DNA of 64,000 nt. Origin: Phylloscopus collybita. Taxonomy: Eukaryota; Chordata; Aves; Passeriformes; Phylloscopidae. The position numbers were made by a program, and so were the translations under genes. Of the stretch, positions 24,961-34,605 are shown one piece after another. Where the stretch lies: contig JAJNNQ010000010.1 of the NCBI GenBank assembly GCA_027886175.1, positions 4,250,001 through 4,314,000 of the forward strand, read 5' to 3'. The first letter of the stretch is position 1; every line of letters starts with the position of its first letter. Under the pieces are notes generated by a model. It saw only the letters and a program-made list of their open reading frames with translations. It did not search any database and was not told the DNA's origin.

Positions 24961-25034
24961 GGGATTAGTACATTTAACATGTTCTTGATGTCCCTGTGCC
25001 AGTTGGCGCTGACAGGGGTCTGTTACATCACCCA
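24961..25034. repeat. 74-bp duplicated element, copy 2
   Basis: Same orientation as copy 1 and exactly 890 bp downstream. It begins GGGATTAGTACATTTAAC. The central near-palindrome is TGCCAGTTGGCG, in which the middle E-box/MYB word CAACTG of copy 1 has become its own reverse complement CAGTTG. Confidence 0.75.
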
Positions 25035-28000
25035 TTTCCACCACGGGGCTACCTGAAAGGTGTCATTAGTCCTGCTTCAAAGAGAACAGGAAATTGGGCA
25101 GCAGGAAAACGTTAATGTCCACAGGTGGTGGCATCACTGCTGTTTATGTTACTACACAGGGAAGACAGGTTTGTTCTGAGCTCATCCTTGGATATGTTGT
25201 TCAGGCTTTTCTTAACTGGCACTCAGCTTCATGAAGAATTTAACAGCACTTTGAAGTGCCCTCATGTATGGGAGGCCACATCCCTCACAGCAGCTCCAGA
25301 GTGGAAGTGTGAGCTGGATCTCACTGGAGACTCAGAGCCACAAAGATGGGTTTCCCCTCTGAATTTTATCTTGTTCTAAGTTGGTCTTCTAGTTCAGTCA
25401 ATAGCAGTTTTGGGGTTTCTCTCTGTAGACCATGGAGAAGAAAAAGCCATTTGACTGGACAATTAATTACACCTGTTGCAGGATGCATTTACCTCAACTT
25501 CTCCAGTGACCATGGAACCAGACTGACTGTTGTGACTGGAAAAATATATGGTCTGATAACTCAAAGGCAAGAATTGTGCTGGCAAAGGGGAAATTTTGGT
25601 CTACTCCAAGACTTCTGCTCTACTTCCAAGAAAGAACCCAAACAATTTGCTTAGCTTGGATGGCTGTGTAGGTGGCCAACTTGAAGTCTGCTAGAAATCA
25701 TTGCCACATTACAGCTTCAGGTTTTCTTCTGAAGAAAACCAAATCATCCAGTAAGAAACATGAGGCATATAGATTCTACACGGGTAAAATCTGGAAGTCC
25801 AAGGGTTTCTTGGAGTGCAGGACAATGCCAATTTTCAGCAAAATATTCAGCATTTCCTCAGTTTGGCCTCTGGAATTTTTTTTTGGGAAGTCACATTCCA
25901 TTTTTCTGTGTGTTTTTATAACGCTGAAGATACTCCCATGAAGTCAAATGATTCTCAGTAAAGATCAAAATCCAACCTTCTGTTCTGTGGGCTTTGTTTT
26001 CCATTTCTCTTAGTTATATAAAAGGTGTAGAAGAGGGGGAAAGATGTTTGTGGAAAATTTCCCAAATACCTTCTTAACTGAATCTCGGGACAAATTAGCC
26101 TGGGTTTAGGAGTGCCAGCCAATAAATTGGTCTTGATACTGAGGATGCTCAATTCCTTGTATCAAAAAGATGAGGGTGCAGCACTGCCACTGTTGCAGTG
26201 ATGCCAGGGGAAGGCAAGACATCATCAGACAATCATATCTAAAATCAGATTCAGGGCCTCCTACCATGTCCAGCAAGACAGGAAACCCAGGAGAGAGCAA
26301 GCCCTTCTCAACCCCATTGAGAAATAACAGTCTGATTTCATGTATCAGGCACGAGTCTGGGAGCTCAGGTTGTAAATGAGAATTTGATGGGTGCTTACTT
26401 GCCCCCTCCTCATGCAAGTTTCACATTTCCTACGCACATCATCTGCTATTATATGCTTATAAAGCTGAGGTCTTTTTGCTTTTAATAAGGGTCCACCTGT
26501 TTGCTTTACTTTTAATGCTTTTGTAATATTTGAAACCCTATAAACTTCTGTTGGAATAAATACGACGGGCCAAATCCAGCCCATGTTGCTCACACCAGAT
26601 TTCTTATATAAGCTGGGACTGTGATAATGTGTGCACAGAAAATGAAGGTGGGATGCCAAATAATTGGAGCAGACTTTTTTTTCCTACGCCTCCCCCAGGT
26701 TTTCCTGTTTGATTTGACCAGGCTGATGCTGTTGGAGGTGTGTGAGGGAGGCAGCAGATAAAGGAAAGCACTTTCTGTAAGCTAGTCACAAAAGACCTCT
26801 CTTCCTTCCTTCCTGGAGCAAAAAGTTGTGCAAAGGAAGCAATGGGAGACCAACATGTCTTAGGGCCACAGAAGAAGGGAGTGGCCAGAACTTCACAGTA
26901 ATCAAACCATGTATTTATATGCATATAAACTGCTTACATCCATCAACATGCATATGACATGTGTGCACACGTGCAGAGAGGGAAGTAACAGCTTCCCTTC
27001 CTCTCCATACCTGCCTACTCCCTTTAAACTGAGGGAGAAGAAAAGAGAGATTCAAATTAAACACCCCAAATTACTTTAAAGTATTCTGAGTTATTAGGAA
27101 GGCAAAGCAACAGCCCAGCGGGGAGTGGAAAACGTAATAATGACAAGTTTTGTGCCTAAAGGGAAGGCAGGAATGAAATCAGAAAGATCCAGTGGGGTCA
27201 GGTGAGTAAAGAGTCAGCCAAGCACAGGAGTGAGAGATACCCGGAGGCAGTGCAATGTGCTGGCAAGGAGCCACACTGCTGGGGAGAGAGGAGGAGTGTG
27301 TGTGAGAGAGAGAGAGAGAGCAGAGGGGAGGGAGAGAAGGAGGGATAACCCACCTTTGTGGGCACTTGTGAGCAGCACCTGCCCTGTCTCCTTGGCAGTG
27401 GCTGTGCACGTAGGAGGAGGCTCCCAGTTGCAGAACCCCAAGGAGGCAGGAGCCCAATCTTCTGTGTTTGCCCCTCCACCAGGTCCCCACCCCAGACACC
27501 TGGATGGCAGCAGACAGCAGGATGCAAGCACTGGAATACTGAAAATACCAAACCCCTGTGATCTATGGGAAGCTGGAGTGAGCTTGGCTGGGGAACAGGC
27601 TCTGATGCCGACTGTGGCGATGTCGTTTCCATCGGCCCGTGAAAGACAACTTCAAAAACAAGGTTTATATTTGCCACTGGCTGTTTAATAGGGGATTAGT
27701 TAAAGGGTATAAACTGGCAGTAGGTTGAGATGGATGTGACCACAGGGACAAAGGCTTAACATGATGTGCTTGAAAATGACATTTGCCTGTTGCCAAGCAG
27801 ATGTGGCCCACATGCACCTGTTGCTCTGGGGTCGTGGGCACGGAGCACAGAGGGAGGGGGACCCTGGTGAGCTCATGGCTGGTCACATTTCCACCACACC
27901 CTCTGAACTGTGATTAAACAGTGTGGAGACAAGGGTTTGAGGAGTACTGTTAGCAGAAGACAGATCAGCATTTCTAGGTTTTTAAAGGTGTGTACTTTTC

Positions 28001-30062
28001 TCCTAACTTGGCAGCGTGTCTGGAGACACAGACACTTGGATCATAAAAACCTGACTGCTTTCCTACCCTGACACTGTCAGGTTGTTCCCTGCTCTTTCCT
28101 GATATTTTCCTCACTCCTCCAACACCTAATTTTGAGAACCTCAGCTTTGGAAGATGCTGTTGTGACTATTGCCCCTTGTGTCAGTCCGTCCCTGATGAGC
28201 TGGGAGTTGCACAAAGGGAACAAGAGAACTCTTCAGCCCCTTTCCAAAGCTCTGGCTGGTGGGGGTGTGATTCCCCTCACTTTTAGCCAGGTGATTTTTC
28301 TTTTTGGCAGGCAGCAGGAATGCCACTCAAGAAGAATGAGCCAGGGCTGCCCAGGCAGTGCAAGTACTTGCCAAAGGCGGCTTTAGCCGGGCAGAAGAGC
28401 TGGACCTGCTTGAAAAAGAGGGCAGGGAAGTAGGGCTGGGAGGGATTCACTGGTTTTAGGGAGTGGTGTTGCTACCTTGGATGCTGTTTTAGGCACAAGC
28501 AAAGCTACTTCTTGGCCTTGATAGCATCTGGTGTCTCTGATCACAGCTAGCTACAGGATCTGCAGAGCAGGTTGATTGAAGGCCTTAGGACATGTCAAGG
28601 GGAACAAGCACAGGACAGAGTGCCAGCTCGCTGGGCAAGCAGCAGGAAGCCTGCCTTTATCAGGATGCTGCAGGCAGGAAATGATTTGAAATACACTGCC
28701 TTCTCTTGTAAAGTGATTGAGGGAAGGGAGGAGAGCAAGAGCAGGAGCAGCTGTGGCTGTATTTTAAAGTTGGTTTCCATCTTCTTTCTTGCATTACTGC
28801 TCTTTCTTTCCCCACAAAAAGCCCAACCAAACAAACATTCCAAAACCAAAGTAAAACAAAACCCTAAACAATCAAAAGAATTCCTCCCTCCCTCCAAAGC
28901 CCCCTGCATGTTTATACTTCCTCTCCTTCCTCCTTCCTTTTAGGGATAAGTGCCCCAGCCTGGTGGCATCACAGGTACATGGAGAGAGTCAATTTGAATC
29001 CAAGCACAGCTCCCTTGCTGGTTCACACAGGCTGCTTAGGGCTGACTCTGGAGTGAATTACAACTGTTTAAGGGATACTGTGAATGTCAGAGTGGTTGAG
29101 TAGGGACCATAAGATGACTGAGGATATAAACAAGGTGGCCAGACTGCTGGTAGGAAAAGCCCTGAAGGAAGGTGGTGTGGAGTCTGGCAGAGACAGCCAG
29201 GCTTCCCTCCCATGGCACCACCCTCAAGCAGAGGGAATGGCCCTGTACTCTGTAGCTGCAAAATGCAGCTGCCTCAGGAGACAGGAGGAGTCCAAACCCT
29301 TGTAGATGGGATGATTATGACACATTTGCAAAACTGTGCTCTTATTGGTACACAGAGGGGCCAGGTGAAATGTTGGCCTGGTTTGGTTCAGCTGCAGATA
29401 TGCACTCCATGCTAGAGATGATAAACCCTCAGTCTTCTTCATTTCACTCCTCCAGCTTCTCTTCTGCTTGCCTTCGTTCTGCAGTAGTGTGAGACATTTT
29501 TTTTGGCTGTCCTCTTCCCCCTTGGAGATCAAACACAGGCCCTGATGCTGAGTTCCTGAGTTTATGACTAGGAGCAGCTTCTTCTAGCCTCAGTTTCCAT
29601 CAACAACCAGCTCACAGGAGCTGCATTCAGACCATTTGTTTTGTCTTTTGGCACCAGATATTTTATGAATGAGAAACACAGCAAAGGGCAAACAATCAGA
29701 AAACTGATTTCACTGCTCTCTACCTGGTGAGAAGTCTTTATAGCCCTTAGGTCTGGGATAAAAACTTACAAACTCTACACTTGTAAGTGTTGTGTAAAAA
29801 GCTGTTATTGCCCTTAAAACTAGTCATTGGAGTTGAAAGATAAATATTATTCCATATCTTATTGAATAAAATATATTATATCACAGGTGATGGAGACAGA
29901 TTGTCTCAATAAATTCTGATACTGTATTCGGTGGAAAAGTGGCAATAAAAATGCTGATGACTTGACACAGGGAGAATATTGAATGTCATTAACATGTTAT
30001 TTCCTCTGTTCTGATATCACTGTCATGTTCTTCCCACTGCTCTAATCTCTATCAGTTGTGGG

Positions 30063-30063
<1 letters not shown>
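25035..30063. other. non-coding spacer, GC-richer at 26.9-29.3 kb
   Basis: No gene is recognised. At 27179-27688 frames are open on both strands in five reading frames, which indicates stop-poor GC-rich DNA rather than a gene. A weak old-repeat match lies at 26566-26600 (CGGGCCAAATCCAGCCC, CACACCAGATTT). The region 28800-28930 is A/C-rich low complexity. Confidence 0.6.
27296..27320. repeat. (GT)n(GA)n microsatellite
   Basis: About five GT units run directly into eight GA units. A purine-rich stretch continues to about 27350. Confidence 0.88.

Positions 30064-30092
<29 letters not shown>
30064..30092. repeat. T29 homopolymer
   Basis: Twenty-nine T's. If this were a retroposon tail, the body would lie downstream on the minus strand, but the downstream sequence is not recognised as one. 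Confidence 0.95.
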
Positions 30093-30094
<2 letters not shown>

Positions 30095-30339
30095 GTTGCT
30101 TGTTTGAATGAGAAAAATGACATTTTTTCAGCCCTTTAAATTAACCACTATTTGAGAAATGCTTAGAGATAGGAGGTGACATCCTCAAATATAGAAATTA
30201 AAACATGGTTTGATATTTAACCATATGCTAAGTATGGGATGAAGAGGAATCCTTAAGATTGTCACTATCATCTGATAGTTGATTATGACAGTTGTGGCCA
30301 TCTGCACAGTGATAAGAGCAGTATCTTCCTTTTATAAAA

Positions 30340-30475
30340 TGCCTGGAAAGCACTTAATGAAGGTAGTTGTTGCTGTTCTTTTGCAGATGGGGAAGCTGAG
30401 GGATGGGGAAGTTAAGTGAGTCACAGGAGGTCATTTCCTAGTCCAGTGGCAGAGCCAGATTCCTGTGATGTGTCT
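30340..30475 (-). repeat. MIR/CORE-SINE-like fossil
   Basis: The words GCAGATGGGGAAGCTGAGG, GAAGTTAAGTGAGTCAC and AGTGGCAGAGCCAGATTC follow, in order and spacing, the reversed MIR core (ACAGATGAGGAAACTGAGG, GAGGTTAAGTGACTTGC, AGTGGCAGAGCC). MIR elements predate the amniote radiation, so a degraded copy in a bird is expected. The upstream edge is uncertain. Confidence 0.7.
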
Positions 30476-31555
30476 AAGCTTTATCCTACATTTGCTGTGA
30501 AACCTGATTAACTGCACATTGAGGCCAGTCATTCCAACCCATGCTAAGCTGTACCTGCTGGATCCACGGCCCAGCAAGTTTCCAGCTGTTCTTACCAGAG
30601 ATGCTTCTGGTTTAGTTTTCTGCTGCTGTGTATATATGGATTGTCTCTCTCACTATATGTACCCCACTCTGAGGGCTGCAGAGCTGAGAATGTATTTGTG
30701 TACACTTATGAAATGAGCCATCTAGGAAAAATAACAGTAATCCCTGTCTTCATCCCCTTTCCCCAAACCAGAATAAACCCAGTGCTTTTCAGAAAGCCTG
30801 ACTCTGCCCAGGCATTCTCATTCTGTCACTCTGTGCCAGAAAGCCTGTTGTGATAGCCCTACGGGCAACTCAGATCAGCTTGTACCAAAGAGCATTTGGA
30901 TCACGTGGGCTGTTTGGCATCCTCATGAGAGAATATGCTGCTGGTCTTGAATGATAGCAATTAAAGGTGCAAAGAAGTCATCTGTCTATTTGCTAGGGCC
31001 AGTATCTAGTCTGGTCTCCCACTGTAATCTTGTGCTTTATCCACAGCTAATTCTAAATGACTCCAGGAACAGCCACCACTTCCATTACAGGACCATTTCA
31101 TGCACTGTTATAGTTTATTGTCAGATGGTTTTTAGCAATTAAATTCTAAATTGATTTCACAGTTGCACACGCTGTTTCTGTTATTTATTTTGGTCCTTAC
31201 CTGTCTGAGGAAACGGGGTGCCTCCATCTCTTCATAAGGAGATGCTGTTGTAGAGCTGAACAGAATATTTTAAATGCCTGCAAAAATAGACTTCTACATA
31301 GAAATAGTGTTCAAGGCAGGTATAACAGAGTTTAATTCTCACAAAGCCTCAGCAATAGTACTGATGGATTTTTAAAAGGGAATAATACTGTAGATCTTCT
31401 GCTAAGTATCACAGCGCCTACATTTTTCTATTTGTTCTGGTGTTCTGTAGGAAGGTGTGTTATTTCTCCACATAGAACAGAAGATGGAATTAGCTACCTG
31501 GTATGGCTGCATTACTGCTCTGTTGTTCACTTCCTGACTTCAGCTCAAGTACCTA

Positions 31556-31600
31556 CAGGTCCTATCCTGCTAAGTTAATGGGATCCTTTCTGATAAGGCA
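31556..31600. repeat. ancient amniote repeat fragment
   Basis: The phrase AGGTCCTATCCTGC followed by AAGTTAATGGGATCC resembles the GGTCCTGATCCTGC ... AAGTCAATGGGA motif of an old dispersed amniote repeat. It lies about 25 bp before a MIR-like fossil. Confidence 0.4.
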
Positions 31601-31624
31601 GATATGGGGCCAATAAACCATAAC

Positions 31625-31705
31625 AACTTTATGCCTCAATTTACCCAGGTGTAAAATGGGAATAAAATTCCTCGTGTTTCGTAAGACACTGTTGAAAAAG
31701 TGAAA
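31625..31705 (+). repeat. MIR/CORE-SINE-like fossil
   Basis: TATGCCTCAATTTACCCAGG followed by TGTAAAATGGGAATAA matches the forward MIR line TGCCTCAGTTTCCTCATCTGTAAAATGGGGATAA. A CTCGTG...CGTAAGACACTG segment follows, like its CTCATAGG continuation. The orientation is opposite to the fossil 1.2 kb upstream. Confidence 0.75.
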
Positions 31706-32129
31706 GGAGTTGGCTGTAGAGTTAAAGCTACAGAGTAAAATACTATTAGTATTTTACCCACATGTCTCACCTCTTTTGAACAGGCACTTTCTGAGTACAA
31801 ATCAGAACCCTAATAAACTTCTGCACTCAGCATCTCCTCTTTTGCCTACTGTGCATGCTGGGGTATTTTTAAACCTCCTTTTTCTTCCATTTTTAGTTCT
31901 TTTTTTAAATGTATGCTGGGGTTTTTTGGAAATCATTCTGGTTTTAGTGAGACCATATGCCCTTCTTCCTGCAGAGAGTGTTCTCCAGGCCAAGATCGGC
32001 TTCAGGTCAGTTACTTTAGTGCGAGGAAAAAAAGGGGATATTGGCACCAACTTGGCACAACGTCATTATTGTCATGCAAGCAGTTCCCCTTTATCATCAA
32101 CATATAAAGAGAACAGTTAAATTTTGCAA

Positions 32130-32360
32130 GGCAGGACTTCTAATCTCCAGGATCAGATTCTTCACGGCAAGGAGGGGGTGTAAAAGTTTCTCTCTTGCTC
32201 TGTCTCTTCATGGCGCATGGTCCCAGCTGTATGACTCTGTTCATGAATATGCATGAAATCAGATATGACATTCCCCTGCTCCCATTAATAATCTTGTCAT
32301 CTGACTTGTGCAGCATTAAGCTTCAGCCCGTGGCTCCTCGTAGCGAAAGCAGCCTGGAGG
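32130..32360. promoter_or_regulatory. candidate enhancer-like block
   Basis: CpGs are retained at several points (TTCACGG, TGGCGCATGG, CCTCGTAGCGAAAG). The block contains ATGAATATGCAT (32243-32254), one base from the palindromic POU/OCT 'MORE' site ATGCATATGCAT, and the homeodomain-rich word ATTAATAAT (32284-32292). It ends at a GGGA repeat and A43 tract. Inferred from composition only. Confidence 0.35.
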
Positions 32361-32362
32361 AA

Positions 32363-32390
32363 AGGGAGGGAGGGAGGGAGAGGAGGAGGG

Positions 32391-32433
<43 letters not shown>
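32363..32433. repeat. (GGGA)n purine tract running into A43
   Basis: About four GGGA/GAGG units at 32363-32390 pass directly into 43 A's. This gives roughly 70 purines in a row on the plus strand, a potential triplex-forming and nucleosome-excluding tract. Confidence 0.93.
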
Positions 32434-32438
<5 letters not shown>

Positions 32439-34450
32439 TGCCTTTTTTTATTGGGATTAAGTGCTTGAAAATTTTGGCAGGGGGTTGCCAGGAGAGTAAG
32501 GGGAGGGAGGGAAAGAGAGAGAGACGCACACAGGGACAGAGAGACGAGAAATCCTCCATGAATGCGTTGGCTTGTTAGAAGCCCAAAGCGGTGGGTGTAA
32601 TGGTATGCGAGCTGACCTTGAATATAGCCACTGTGGGTTGCCCCAGCTTTTTTGTAAAAGAAGCATTTGCAGCAGAGGTTTGGATTTCAGGCTTTGCAGT
32701 CATCAATCATCTCAGCCTATTCTCCTCTTTGACAGCTCTGTACAAGGCCTGACATTTGACACCCAGGACCCCAGGACTTACACAGAGGCACAAGCTGAGG
32801 CCCTGGGGAGGATATAGGGAGCAGGGGGAGAAAAAAAAAAAATCCCAACAGGAGAATTTTTTTTCTCTTTTTGTTTTTAATTTTATTTTTAAAGAAGCTA
32901 CAAAACAAATTATAACTGTAATAGGAATTGATTTAACAGAAGAACATTGCACTGAGTTCCATTCCCTGCATTGTGCAGTTCATGCTGACAAGGTTCATCC
33001 AAAGAGGTGGGAGTGGAAACACAGGCTGAGTTGGATTTAGGGGAAGCAGGATGAGGCTCTTACCCCTTTTCTACACACCCTGGTGTACCAACCTACCAAA
33101 GTTTTATTCCATTTTAAAGAAGTTAAGTAACCTGGACTTGCTATCTCCCAGTTCAAGCCAATCAGACAGATGAGCTCCCTGAGACACATGGGCTTGTTGG
33201 TCCTAAACCAGGTTGCCCAGGCTAAATTTCAGCAAAGCTAGTTGTGAAATTGAGTGTTTGGGCTGCAATGCTAGGGACACTGGGAGTCTACACGGTGTTA
33301 AAAAAAAGAGACATGACCTGTTAAAGTAGATAAATGTTTTGGGATAATCCTTTTTGTCTAAGCTGGTGTTTACATGAGCTGAGTATTTTGAAGGTTACAC
33401 TCTTGTTAATATAGTTTTTAAAGTCTTTTACGATACAAACATAACAGTAGTCATTCTTAAGCTTTTTTTTTGTGGGCCTACCCTTTGTTCTTACATCCTT
33501 CCCTATCCACACAGCCTCCTGTCCCTCACACCCACTTAGAGTTAAGAACAAGAAAGACAAGTTTGATAGAACCTTTATGTGCTGTTCAACTAGATATGAC
33601 ACCAATTTCTTATGAAAGCCATCCATGGTTCCCTGCTACCTCCTTAGTCATAAAAAGGAAGGGAATTGGGGATTTGTAGAAGGATTCTGTTGCAGATGAC
33701 TTTTGGCACAAGGAAATTTGACACAAGGAGCAGGGGCAATGAAATACATTAGCGTAAGTGGACAGGAAAGGACACAGGAAAGTATCTCTCCTCAAATGTT
33801 TAACTTAGCAGTGGCACATGGCATATTTAAATTGATCTAGAAACAGGTGACAAGGACTCTCTGCTTTATGCTAACTTTGGATTCAGCCCAAAAGTACGTA
33901 TCCAGCCTGTGAATTTTGCTGACACAGGAAGTCAGGTTAAATACTCTGGATGATTTTCCAGGAATGTCAGGCTGTCCCTCAAGGAGACTTTGGGTCATAG
34001 GATGGTTTATTTGAAAAAGTAGCTCTCTGTATTTTCCTCTATTTAAAAAAAGCAGTAACTCTTCAGGAATTCACTGTTTTTATCTTTTGTGCATTTTGTT
34101 ATCTCTTGCTTCGAGTATTTTCCATTTGCCAGCCCTGATCCCACCCCCTGGGTCACACAGAGATAAATGAACAGTTGGAGTGCATCATTTCTGAAACAAA
34201 CCTTCAGAGAAGCACTTCCAGAGTAGTTAGCAAACTTTTGCTTTCCATAAACAAAACTGCTTGCTCCAATGAACCTTCCTGGAAAAGGGTCACAAATGAT
34301 GTCAAAGTGAATTAGCGGCTTTTTATGTGAATGAATGTTTGCAAACAGTGCTCGGCTGTCCTGCTTCAAACTCGTAATTACAGTTGCAGCTCTGCAGAGG
34401 GAAAACCCAAGCTCACTCTACAGGACACACATTTACTGCCTGCAGGGGTT
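32434..34450. other. non-coding spacer
   Basis: No gene is recognised. There is purine-rich sequence at 32500-32550 and A/T-rich simple sequence near 32829-32895. Several short frames occur on both strands, none with a domain. Confidence 0.6.
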
Positions 34451-34605
34451 AGGATGAATATTTTTCCCAAGCTAAGTGCTCCGCGGATTTTGCGGGTTGC
34501 CTTCCTCTGAAGGATCAGGGTTTAGCCACTGCTGGAGGCAACGATACTAAACTTGATGGACCAATAGGCTGATTCAGTATGGCAATTCCTCTGCTTCTTG
34601 TGCTT
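34451..34605 (+). repeat. ancient CR1 LINE 3' end
   Basis: Successive words follow a CR1 3' region known from turtles and other amniotes: TTTTTCCCAAGCTAAGTG, then TGCCTTCCTCTGAAGGATCA, then AGCCACTGCTGGAGGCA, then ATACTAAACTTGATGGACCA, then CTGATTCAGTATGGCAATTC. The tail (CTGCTTCTTGTGCTT) is a decayed form of the TTCTTATG-type terminal repeat, not the ATTCTATG tail of the younger CR1 at 57 kb. It is 5'-truncated, as most CR1 copies are. Confidence 0.75.

Noticed and set aside
27179..27688. Frames up to 159 codons on both strands
   Set aside because: Five frames open together and a GA microsatellite inside; this is compositional.
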